Assembly: GCF_030380735.1 (NCBI RefSeq) | Contig: NZ_JAUDRZ010000002.1 | Coordinates: 310,001 to 374,000, forward strand | From: Rhizobium sp. S152 | GTDB taxonomy: Bacteria > Pseudomonadota > Alphaproteobacteria > Rhizobiales > Rhizobiaceae | DNA: 64,000 nt | Direction of reading: 5' to 3' | Shown here: positions 1-12,000 of the stretch, one piece after another | Position numbering within the stretch: the stretch's first letter is position 1 | How the letters are laid out: each line of letters begins with the position of its first letter | Notes under the pieces: model-generated | What the model saw: the letters and a program-made list of their open reading frames with translations, nothing else | Databases searched by the model: none | Told to the model about the DNA's origin: nothing | Position numbers and translations under genes: made by a program

Positions 1-3000
1 GGCAGGCCCGTCACGGAGTAGCGCAGCGCGTCGCCGTCGGGGTCGCTGAAGAAGGCGCCGAGGTCGATCGTTTCCTGGTCGCCGTCGTTGCGGGTGCGGT
101 CGGCGATCGGCTGACCGACCGGGTCGTCGTTGACGCCGGCGACGGTGACGGTGACCGTGGCGCTGGCCGTGCCGCCGTTGCCGTCGGAGATAGTGTAGAC
201 GATCGTATCAGTGCCGTTGAAGTTCGCATTCGGCTGGTAGGTGATCTGGCCGTTCGAGCCGATCGTCACCGTGCCGTTGGCAGCGCTCGCTGCCGTTACG
301 GTCAGGGGATCGCCATCGGGATCGCTGTCGGGAATGCCGCCGCTCGCCGAACCATCCAGCACGTTGATGACGATGGCTGTATCTTCGTTGCCGGTCGCTG
401 TGTCGTTGACGGCGATGGGCGCCGGGTTGGTCACGGAGAAGTTGAAGGTCTGGCTCGTCGTTCCGCCATGTCCGTCATCGACGGCGATCACGACGGAATA
501 GACGCCATTGCCGGATGGGCCGCCAATGCTCGCCTGACGGTCGATCGTGCCGGTGACCACGCCGGCGGAACTGATCGCCAGCCCGGTGGGGAGCCCGGTT
601 GCCGTGTAGCTGAGCGTGTCGCCGTCCGCGTCGGAGAAGAAGCCGGAAAGGTCGAAGTTCACCTGCGCGCCGTCGGCGCCGGAGCGGGTGGGAAGCGGCG
701 TTCCGACCGGCGCATCGTTCACGCCGGCGACGTTGACGGTCACTGTATATTCACTGCTGCCGCCCTTTCCGTCGCTGACGACGAAGCTGAAGCGGTCTGT
801 GCCATTGAAATTCGCGTTCGGCCGGTAGCTGTAGGTGCCGTCGCTGTTGACCGTGAGGCTGCCGTTCGCCGGCCGCGTCGTGCCGGCCGCATAGCTGATG
901 CTGTCGCCATCAGGATCGCTGGCAGGTGGCAGTGTGCCCGACAGCACGCCGTCCTCGTCGACGGAGACGGTGGTGTCGGACGAGATCGGGGCATCGTTGA
1001 CCGGCGTGACCGTGCCGTTGACGGAGGCGGTCGCCGTGCCGCCGTTGCCGTCGGAAACGGTGTAGGTGAAGCTCGGGCTGCCGTTGTAGTTGAGGGCAGG
1101 GGTGAAGGTGAGGGTGCCATCGGCGTTCAGCCGCACGCTGCCGCCGGTCACGGTAACCGAACCACCGATCGCGATCGACGTGCCGTTGATCGCCGTCACG
1201 CTCAGCGGATCGCCATCGGGATCGCTGTCGTTGGCGCGGACGTCGAGTGTGACGGCCGTGTCCTCTGATGTCGTGAAGGTGTCGGCCGCGGCGATAGGTG
1301 CATCGTTTACGGGTGTCACGGTGCCGGTGACGGTGGCGGAGGCGCTGCCGCCATTTCCGTCGGAAACCGTATAGGTAAAGCTCGGCGTCCCGTTGAAGTT
1401 GGCCGACGGCGTAAACGTCAGCGTGCCGTCGGCGTTGAGCCGCACGCTGCCGCCGGTGATGGCGACCGAGCCGCCTGCGGCGATCGCAGCGCCATTGATC
1501 GCCGTCACGCTCAGAAGATCGCCGTCGACATCGCTGTCGTTGCCGCGCACGTCGAAGGTGACGGCGGTGTCTTCTGGTGTCGTGAAGCTGTCGTTAACGG
1601 CGACAGGCGCGTCGTTGACTGGCGTAACGGTACCCGCGACTGTGGCAGTCGCCGTGCCGCCGTTGCCGTCGGAGACGGTGTAGGTGAAGCTTGGTGTGCC
1701 GTTGAAGTTGGCCGATGGCGTGAAGGTCAGGGTGCCGTCCGCGTTAAGCCGTACGCTGCCGCCGGTCACCGCGACCGAGCCGCCGATCGCGATATCAGTG
1801 CTGTTGATCCGCGTGATCGTCAGCGCATCGCCGTCAGGGTCGCTGTCGTTGGCGAGAACGGAGATGCTGACGGACTGGTCCTCCGCCGTGGTGAAGCTGT
1901 CGTTCTGGGCGACGGGCGGGTCCTGGACGGGGTTCACCGTGCCGTTGACGGTTGCCGTGGCGGTGCTGCCGTGGCCGTCGGAGATCGTGTAGCTGAAGCT
2001 CGGGGTTCCGTTGTAGTCGGCCGATGGCGTGAAGGTGAGCGTGCCGTTGGCATTGAGCCGGACGCTACCGCCGGTCACCGCCACCGAACCGCCGGAAGCG
2101 ATGCTCGTGCCGTTGATCTGGATGACCGAAAGCGCGTCGCCGTCGGGATCGCTGTCGTTGCTCCGCACATCAAAGGTGACGGCGACGTCCTCGTTGGTCG
2201 TGAAGCTGTCGTTCTGGGCAACCGGCGGGTCCTGCACCGCGTTGACGGTTCCGGTGACGGTCGCGGTCGCCGTGCCGCCCTGGCCGTCGGAGACGGTGTA
2301 GGTGAAGGTCGGCGTGCCGTTGTAGTCGGCAAGCGGCGTGAAGGTGAGCGTGCCGTTGGCATTGAGCGTGACGGTGCCGCCGGTGACGACGACCGAGCCG
2401 CCGGAGACGATGCCGGTGCCGTTGATCTGCGTCACGGCCAAGGTTCCGCCGTCGATATCACTGTCGTTGGTGCGCACATCGAAGGTGACGCTGGTGTCCT
2501 CGTTCGTCGTGAAGGTGTCGGGAGCGGCAACGGGCGCGTCGTTCTGGCCCGTGACGGTGACGGTGACGGTGGTGGTCGAGGATCCGCCCTGTCCGTCTGA
2601 TATCGTATAGGTGATCGTCGTTGCCCGCGTGGCGCCAGCTGGGAGATCGTCGAAGGCGGTGCCCGGGTTGAAGGCGTAGGTGCCGTCGCTGTTGATGGTG
2701 AAAGTGCCGCCATTCGAGCCCGCGATCGGTTGACCGACCCCGCCAGCACTGCCGCCGACGGCCGAGACGGAGATGGGATCGCCGTCCGGATCCCTGTCGA
2801 TCCCGTTGCCGTTGTTGGCGAAGACCGAGCCGTTGATCGATGCGTTCTCCGTCGTGGAGAGGTTGTCGGCGGCGGCGATCGGAGGCGGGTTCAGAACGGC
2901 CCAGGTGAAGCTGCGGCTGGCGGTGGCGCCGCCGCGGTCGGTGGCCGTGACGGTCACGGCATAGGGGCCGGTGACGCTGGCGCTGCGGTTGATGGTGCCC

Positions 3001-6000
3001 GAGATCTCGCCGGTCGCCGCGTTGATCGTCAGCCCCGGCGGCAGGCCGGTGGCGGAGAAGGTGAGGGTATCGCCCGCATCCGGATCGCTGAAATTGCCGG
3101 CGACCGAAAGCGAGACCGCCTGTGCTTCGTTGCCGGTCTGGTTGGCGATCGGCGTAGAGATCGGGGCGTCGTTGACGCCAGTCACAGTGACGGTGAAGGT
3201 TGCGGTGGAGAAGCCGCCGTGGCCGTCGGAGAGCTGGTAGGTCACGCTCGACGTGCGTTGTTGCCCGGCCGGCAGATCGTCGAAGGCGCTGCCCGGATTG
3301 AAGATCGCGTTGCCGTCGGCGCCGATCGTGAAGCTGCCGCCGTTCGACCCGGCGACCGCGACGCCGACATTGCCGGCAACGCCGTTGATCGCGGAGACCT
3401 GCAGCGTGTCGCCGTCGACGTCGGTGTCGTTGGCGAGAACATTCAGGCTGGCCGTCAGGTCGGCGTTCGTCTGGGCGGTGTCGTTGACGCCGACGGGTGC
3501 GTCGTTGACCGCATTGACGGTCACGCTGACCAGATATTGGACCGTGACCGTTCCATCGTTGATGCTGTAGGTGAAGCTGTCGGTACCGTTGAAATTGGCT
3601 GCCGGTGTGTAGGTGTAGGTGCCGTTCGGGTTGACGACGACGGTGCCATGAGAGGGCGCGATGGTCCCGGCGCCATAGGTCAGCGTGTCGCCGTCGACAT
3701 CGGTCGCGACCGGCAGGGTTCCCGAGAAGACGCTGTCCTCGTTGGTGGAGATCGCCACGTCGGATCCGACCGGCGCGTCGTTGACGGGCGCGATGGTGAT
3801 CGTCGCGGTGTCCGTATCCGATAGCGCGCCGCCACTCCCCGTATTGCCGTTGTCGTTGGTCACCATGGTGAGCGTGACGGTGCCGTTTCCATTGGCAACC
3901 GGGTTGAATGTCGGGCGCGTGCCGGCCGCGGCCAAGAAGCCGTTGATATTGGCAAGCGTGCCATTCAGCACAAGCGTGCCGCTGCCCGATCCGCTGACCG
4001 TGACACCTGCACCGTTCGCGGCCGTTAGCGTCCCGGAATTGACGCTGAGCGTCACCGTGATTGCGCCCGTGCCTGAATCGACATCCGTAACCTGGATGCC
4101 GGCGAGCGGCAGCGCGGTATCCTCGTTCGTGCCAAAAGTGGCGGGCAATGTGTTGACCGGTGCGTCGTTGACCGCCGTGACGTTGAAGGTGAAGCTGTTG
4201 GGCGTCTGGTCGGTGTCCTGGCCGCCATTGGCCGTTCCGCCGTTGTCGCGCACCTGGAACGTGAACGAGGCGAGACCCGTGCCGTTGGCATTGGCGGCCG
4301 GGGTGAAGGTGAGATTGTCGAAATTCGCGGCGGAGATGACCTGTCCCGCCGTGACCGGCGTACCGCCGAGCGAGAGCACGCCATTCGTCGGAAGCGTGGT
4401 GATGACGACGGCGGCGAAGCTGTTGGCCGGGCTGTCGGCGGCGTCGCTGAAGCCGAAGCTTGAGGCTGAGAAGGTGTAGGTTGCATCCTCGTTGATGGTC
4501 ACGGTGTTATCCGTGCCCGATGGCGCGTCGTTAACAGGCGTAACCGAAATCGTCGCGGTGTCGATATCGACCAGCGCCATGCCGCCGGTATTGCCGTTGT
4601 CGTTGGTGGTCATCGTCAGCGTGACGCTCGATGTCGAATTGGCTGCCGGCGTGAAGCTCGGGCGCGTCGCTGCGGCGAGATAGGCGTTGATATCGGCGAG
4701 CGTTCCCGAGAGCGTCAGCGACTGCGAGCCGGAACCGGTCACGTTCACGCCGCCGGCGGCCAGCGCCGAGAGTATGCCGGAGTTCACCGAGAGCGTCACG
4801 GTCATGGTGCCGGAGCCCGCATCCTGGTCGGAAATCTGCAGTCCCGCGAGGCCGAGCGCCGTGTCTTCTATCGCTGTAAATGTCGGAGGAAGGGTGTTGA
4901 CCGGCGGCGTATTGACGGAGGCGACAGCAACCGTCACCTGCGCGGTTTCGGTGGTTCCGCCAGAGGTCACCGTATAGGTGAAGTTCGCCATGCCGTTGTA
5001 ATCGAGGGTCGGTGTGAAGACCAGCTGGCCCGAGCCATTGAGACGCACTGAGCCGTTGGCGACCGTCACGGCGGCGCCACCTGCGGTGATCGCCTTGCCA
5101 TCGACGGCGGTGATCAGGCGTCCGGGGTTCTCGAAGCTGTCGTTGGCGAGAACGGAGATGACAACGGGCACGTCCTCGTCGGTGGATATGGAATCATTGG
5201 CGATATCGGCGACCGGGGTGATGTCGACCGCGATCGTGCTGTTGTCGGCGAGCGAGCCGTCGGAGGTGCGCACCGAAATCTGAGCCGGACCATTGTAATC
5301 CGCGGTTGGCGCGTAGTTGGCGCCGGCAAGAGCTGCGTTGATCGCCGCCGCCGTTCCGGAGAAGGTCATCGTCTGATCCGACGTGCCGTCGCCGGCACTG
5401 AAGGAGAGGCCCGACGTACCGGAGAGCGAGAAGGCGCCGTTGGTGACCGTGACGGTGACCGTCAGCGTGCCGCTGTCGATATCGGCGACCGTGATCGCGT
5501 TGCCGCCTGATGGCGAGAAGATGATCGACGTATCTTCCGCCGTCGTCTGCGCGCCGGGAACGGTGTTGACGGGCGCATCGTTCACGGCGGCGACGTTGAC
5601 CGTGACGGTCGCGGTTTCCGTCACGCCGCCTGACGTGACTGTGTAGGTGAAGCTGGTGGTGCCGTTGAAGTTCGCGGCGGGGGTATAGGTGATCGTGCCA
5701 TCGGCGGCGAAAGTCACCGTTCCCTGGCCTGATGGCGGCTGGGTGACAGAGGAAATGACCCGGTCCGGGTTCTCGAAGTTGTCGGCGGAGGCGCCGTTGG
5801 TGCCGGTGATCGCGTTGAAGGTGATCGCGGTATCTTCGTTGGTCGTCACGGTATCGGCGACGATGTCGGCAACCGGGGTGATCGAAATCGCAACGGTGTC
5901 GGTATCGGTCGCCGTGCCGTCGAATGTCTGGATCGTCAGCTGTGCGGCGCCGTTGTAATCGGCGGTAGTGGTGTAGGTCAGGCCGGCGAGCGCAGCGTTC

Positions 6001-9000
6001 ACCTGCGCGGCGGTGCCGGAAATCCGAACCGTTGCGGTGCCGTTGCTGGTCACGGTCGCGCCGGAGCCGGCGGCGACGTTGGCAATGCCGTTGGTGACGG
6101 TGACGGTCGTGGTCAGCGCGTCGCCATCGACATCGGCGACCGATACGCCGCCGATCGCAAGCGGGGTATCCTCGGCGACGGTTTGCGCGCCCGGAACGGT
6201 GTTCACAGGCGCGTCGTTGACGGCGATGATGTTGACATTGACCGTTGCCGTTTCGGTCACGCCGCCTGATGTGACCGTGTAGGTGAAGCTGGTATTGCCG
6301 TTGAGGTTGGCGGATGGCGTGAAAGTGAGCGTCCCGTCGGCATTAAGGCGCACGGTGCCGCCGGCCACGTTGACGACGCCGTTGGCGACGATCGCGCCGC
6401 CGTTGATCGCGGTGATCGTGTGGCCGGAGTTCTCGAAGCTGTCGTTGCTGTTGACGTCGATGACGACGGCGGTGTCTTCGTTGGTCGAGACGCTGTCGTT
6501 GGTGATGTCGGCGACCGGGGTCACGGTGATGGTCTGCGTATCGGTATCGGTCAACTGTCCGTCGCTGCTGGTCATGGTCAGCGTCACGGAGCCGTTAAAA
6601 TCGGCCACGGGCGAATAGCTCGGCCGGGCGGTTGAGGTGAGGAAGGCATTGATATTGGCGAGCGTTCCCGAGAGCGTGATCGTGGCGGTGCCGGAGCCGC
6701 TGACGGTCACGCCGGATCCCGTGGCGGCGCTGAGCGTGCCGGAGCCGACGGATAGCGTCACGGTCGTGACGCCCGTTCCCGCGTCGGGATCGCTGACCGA
6801 AAGGCCGGTAAGCGAGAGTAAGCCGTCCTCGGCGATGCTCCAGCCATTGGCGGGCAGGCCGTTCACCGGCGGATCGTTGACGGCGACAACGGCGACCGTC
6901 GCGATCGCGGTATTGGAGGCAAGTGCCCCATCCGACACCGTCACGCTGATCGAGCGCGCGGTCGTGCCCGGATCGTCCGAGGCGGAGGCGTAGCGGATTT
7001 GGCCGAGCGCCGTCTGGTAGGCCGCCTTGCTTGCCGAGCCGCTGAGAGTCAGCGTGAAGGTCGACGGGTTGTAGCTGGCGGTGATGCCCGTCGGCAGCGT
7101 CCCTGCGATCGACAGCGCATCGCCGGTCTGGGCATTGGTGATGACGACGGTCGCGGATGCCATGTTGGCGCTGTCGATATCGCTGACCAGTACGCCGGTG
7201 TTGACGATCGCGACGCCGGCACCGTTCTCGGTGTAGCTCGTGGCGTAGCCGGTCCCGGCGGCGGATGCGTCGAGGTCGAGGGTCGGTGCGTCGTTGACCG
7301 GGTTGACCGTGATCGTTGCTGTATCGGTATCGGTGAGTGCTCCGCCCGATCCGGCGTTGCCGCCGTCGTTAGTCGTCATCGTCAGCGTGACGGCGCCGTT
7401 GAAGTCTGCCGTCGGCGTGAAGAGCGGCCTCGCGGTCGAGGCGAGATAGGCGTTGATGCTGGCAAGCGTGCCCGACAGCGTGAGGGATGAGGTTCCCGAT
7501 CCGGTGATCGTGACGCCGGCGCCTGACGTTGCCGTCAACTGACCGCCGCTGACACCGAGTACGACGCTGACGGTGCCGTTGCCGGCATCGACATCGGCGA
7601 TGGAGAGGCCCGACAGGCTGACGGCAGAATCCTCGTCCGTCGCCCAGCCACCCGGTGGCAGCGTGTTCACGGGCGCATCGTTGACAGCGTTGATGGTGAT
7701 CGTGCGTGTGTCGGTATCCGTGAGGATGCCACCGGTGCCGGTATTGCCGCCATCGCTTGTGGTCATGGTCAGCGTCACCGCGCCGTTGGCATTGGTGGCG
7801 GGCGTGAAGACGGGCACGGATGCGGAAGCAAGATAAGTATTGATCGCCGAGAGCGTGCCGGAAAGTGTCAGCGCGGCCGATCCGGAACCGGCGACGGTGA
7901 CGCCACTGGCTGAGGTTGCCGCCAGCGTTCCACCGCCCACGGCGAGCGTCACGGTCATCGTGCCGTTGCCCGCGTCCACGTCGGAAATGGAGAGGCCGGA
8001 AAGCGCGATGCCGGTGTCTTCGTTTGTCGTCCAACCCGAGGCCGGAAGCGTGTTGACCGGGGCGTCGTTGACGGCGGTGACGTTGACCGTCACCGTTGCC
8101 GTCTCGGTGACGCCGCCTGATGTCACGGTGTAGGTGAATGTCGTCTGGCCGTTGAAGTTGGCTGAAGGCGTGTAGACAAGCGTGCCGTCGGCGGCGAAGG
8201 TGACGCTGCCCTGTCCGGCAGGAGGTTGTGTGACGCTCGTCACGGCGCGGCTCGGGTCCTTGAAACTGTCTGCTGTCGCTCCGTTCGTGCCTGTCATGAC
8301 GTTGAAGGCGAGGGCGGTATCCTCTGATGTCGTCACCGTATCGGGGGTAATATCGGCGACCGGATTGACCGTGATCGCCACTGTATCCGTATCGGTCAGC
8401 GACCCGTCCGATGTCACGACCGTCAGCGTATCCGAGCCGTTGAAATCAGCCCTGCCGGTATAGCGCAGCGAGGCCAGGACGCTGTTTACCTGTGCCAGGG
8501 TGCCGGAAACCGTCACGGTACCCGTGCCGTTGCCTGATATCGTGCCGGCCGTGACGGATGGCGAGAGGGTGCCGTTGGCGACCGTAAGCGTCACGGTGAC
8601 CGAGCCGCTGTCGACGTCGGCGACGGAAATGCCGCTGATCGCGGTCTGCACGTCTTCGTCGAGCGTGAGGGCGCCGGGAACGGTGTTGACCGGCGCGTCG
8701 TTGACGGAGATCACGTTGACCGTGGCGACCGCGATGTTCGAGGTTGCGGCGCCGTCGTTGACGGAGACGTTGATGGTGCGGGGCGTGGTCGAGGGATTGT
8801 CGGAGCTCGAGAGGAAGCGGATCTGCTGCAGCGCCGCCTCGTAGCTTGCCTTGGTGGCCGAGCCGCTGAGCGTCAGCGTGAAGGTCGAGGCGTTGTAGTT
8901 CGCGGTGATGCCCGCGGGCAGCGTTCCCGATACGGCGAGGAGATCGCCGGCCTGGGCATTGGTGATCATGGCAGATAGCGATGCCATGTTGGCGTTGTCG

Positions 9001-12000
9001 ACATCGGTGATAACGCCGTCCGTGTCGGCGATGGCAACGCCCGCTCCCTTTTCCGTGTAGGTGGTGGAGAAGCCGGTGCCGGCGCCCGATGCATCGAGGT
9101 CGAGTATCGGCGCGTCGTTGACGGCCGTGATGTTGATCGTTGCCGTATCCGTATCGGTCAGCGGCCCGCCGGTCCCGAAATTGCCAAGGTCACTGGTCGT
9201 CATCGTCAGCATGACGGCGCCGTTGGCGTCGGCGACCGGCACGTAGATCGGAGCCGCCGTCGATGCCAGATAGGCATTGATGTTGGCGAGCGTTCCCGTC
9301 AGCACCAACGTGCCGGTCCCGGAGCCAGTCACGGTGACGGCCCCGCCGGAGGCAGCGGTGAACAAGCCTGTCGGCACCTGAAGCCGGACGGTCATGTTAC
9401 CGGTTCCGGCGTCCGGATCGGCGATCGACAGGCCGGTGAGAGTGACGCTGGTATCCTCGTTGGTCGTCCAGCTCGTCGGCAGCGTGTTGACCGGCGCGTC
9501 GTTGACGGCGGTGATCGCCACGGTGGTGATCGCGCTGTTGGAGTTCAGGCTGCCGTCATTGACGGTGACGCTGATGTTGCGCGAGGCAGACGCGCCGTTC
9601 AGCGTCGGGTTATCGGAGTTCGTTGAGTAGAGCACCTGCCGGAGTGCGGTCTCGTAGGCGGATTTGGTCGCCGAGCCCGTCAGCGTCAACGTGAAGGTCG
9701 AGGCGTTGTAGCTTGCGGTAATCCCGGCGGGTAACGTTCCCGCCACCGCCAGAAGGTCTCCAGCCTGGCCGTTGGTGACGACGATCGAGGCGGAAGCCAT
9801 ATTGGCGTTGTCGACGTCGACGACGCTGCTGTTGGTGTTGGAGATGGCGACACCGGCACCGTTTTCCGTGTAACCGACCGAATAGCCGGTTCCTGATGTC
9901 GAGCCGTCGAGATCGAGCACCGGCGCGTCGTTGACCGCAACGATGGTGATATTGCGGGTGTCGACATCGGTCAGAGCGCCGCCGGTGCCGGTGTTGCCGT
10001 TGTCATTGGTCGTCATAGTCAGCACGACCGAGCCATTGGCGTCGGGCACGGGGACGTAGACGGGCGCCGAGGCTGACGCGAGATAGGTGTTGATGCTGGC
10101 AAGCGTGCCCGTAAGGACGACGTTGCCCGTCCCTGATCCTGAAACCGTGACGCCGCCGCCGGATGCGGCCGTGATCGTGCCGGTCGCGACGCCCAGCGTA
10201 ACGGTCATCGACCCGGTACCGGCGTCGAGATCGGTGACCGAGAGACCAGTCAGCCCGACGCTCGTATCCTCGTTGGTGGACCAGCCGGTTGGAAGCGTGT
10301 TGACCGGCGCATCGTTGACGGCGACGACTGAGATTGTCGAGGTCGCTATGGCGGAAGACAGGCCGCCGTCATTCACCGTCACGTTGACGACGCGCGGCGT
10401 CGTGCCCGGGTTGTCGCCGGTGTTGGAGAAGGTGATGGCCTTGATCGCGGCGGCATAGCTCGCCTTGGTGGCCGAACCCGTCAGCGTGACGGTGACCTGA
10501 CCGGCAACGGACGTATCGACGGAGCCGCTGATGCCTGCGGGCAGCGTGCCGACGGTCAGCAGGTCGCCCGCCTGTGCATTGGTGAGCACGATGGTCGCCG
10601 AGCGCATGTTGGTGCTGTCGAGGTCGCGCACATCGGTCGCGGCACTGCTGATCGAGACGCCGGCGCCGTTTTCCGTGTAGGTCGTCGCGTAGTTGACGCC
10701 CGCGATAGTGTCGACGTTCCTGAAGGCGCTGACATTGTCGATGAAAATGTCGTCGGTGCTTGGCGTCAGCAGGCCGCCGGCGGCGGAATAGCTGAAGACA
10801 AGATCGCCGGTCGCAACCACCGTCGAAGGCAGGTTGATGGTGACGGGGGTGCGGTTCCAGGCGGTCGTGCCGGCGGTCGACGCGGCAACCGTGGAGGGCG
10901 AGCCGGTCGCGCCGTTGAAATAGGTGATGGTCGCGGTGTTGGGCGTTCCGTTCAATGTGCCTGTGGTGATCCGCGCGTAGAGCACGCCGCCGATCGTCAC
11001 GTCGAGGGTTGAAGGTGTGTTGTTGTCGTTGGAGATGCCGAGCAGCAGGTCGTTGCTCCAGCCGAGATCGAATGTGAGCTGCGCGGCGCCGGAGGGGGCG
11101 AGGCCATCGGTCCAGCCAGACACGTTTGCTTGGGTAAGCGTGCCGGTTCCGCCGTTGAGTGTCCAGGCGAAGCCGCCATTGGCGGTGGCGCCGGTGCCGC
11201 CGACCGCCCAGCCGGTCGTGCCAGGTGTACCGCCATTGGTAATGATCTGCGTGGGCGTGGTGCCGGAATTCAGGTCAACGATCGGCGCCTGGACGACGTA
11301 GCCGAAGTCGGCTGCGAGATTGGCCGCGCCGATGGTGGCGAGCGCGAGGGACTGGGTCGTGCTGCCCGTGGTGTTCGGCGCCGCGCCAAGCACACCGTTC
11401 GCATCGGTCACGCGGACGATATATTGGCCGGGCAGGACGCCGGTGAAGAGATAGTTGCCGTTGGCATCCGTGGTATCAGTGGCGAGCACGCGCTCGCCGG
11501 CACTGACCAGCCCGTCGCCGTTGACGTCGTCGATGAGCTGCACCGTGACATTGCCGATGCCGCCGTCGCCGGCGTTGAAGGTGCCGCTCTTGTCGTTGTC
11601 GGCGAAGATCTTGTCGCCGATCGTCCCCGTCGGCGGCGTCCAGCGCGCGGCGTCGGAGATGCCGGTCAGCGCGGTCGTTCCATTGGTGGTGATGGTAATG
11701 GCGGATCCGATGGCCGCACCGGTTACCGGATTGATCTGCCGGATTTCGGTGCCGACCAGATAGGTGTTGCCGTTGATGTCGCCGCCGCCCTGTGCGCTGG
11801 TGCTGCCGCCGACATTGGTGACGCTGTCGATGATCGCGCCGGTCGCGAGATTGTAGCGAGTGATTGTCGATGCGTTGACACTGAGGAGGGCGTTGTTGGC
11901 GGCGTCGATGGCGAAATCGCCCCAGTCATTGGCCGTCGTGATCAGCGCGCCGAAGGTCGTCGCGCCGGCCATCGTGCGACCGTTGTTGCTGAAGGTGATC

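Noticed and set aside
1114..2658. CRISPR-like regular repeats
   Set aside because: Period is 309 bp, all in one coding frame, with no short identical repeats or unique spacers.
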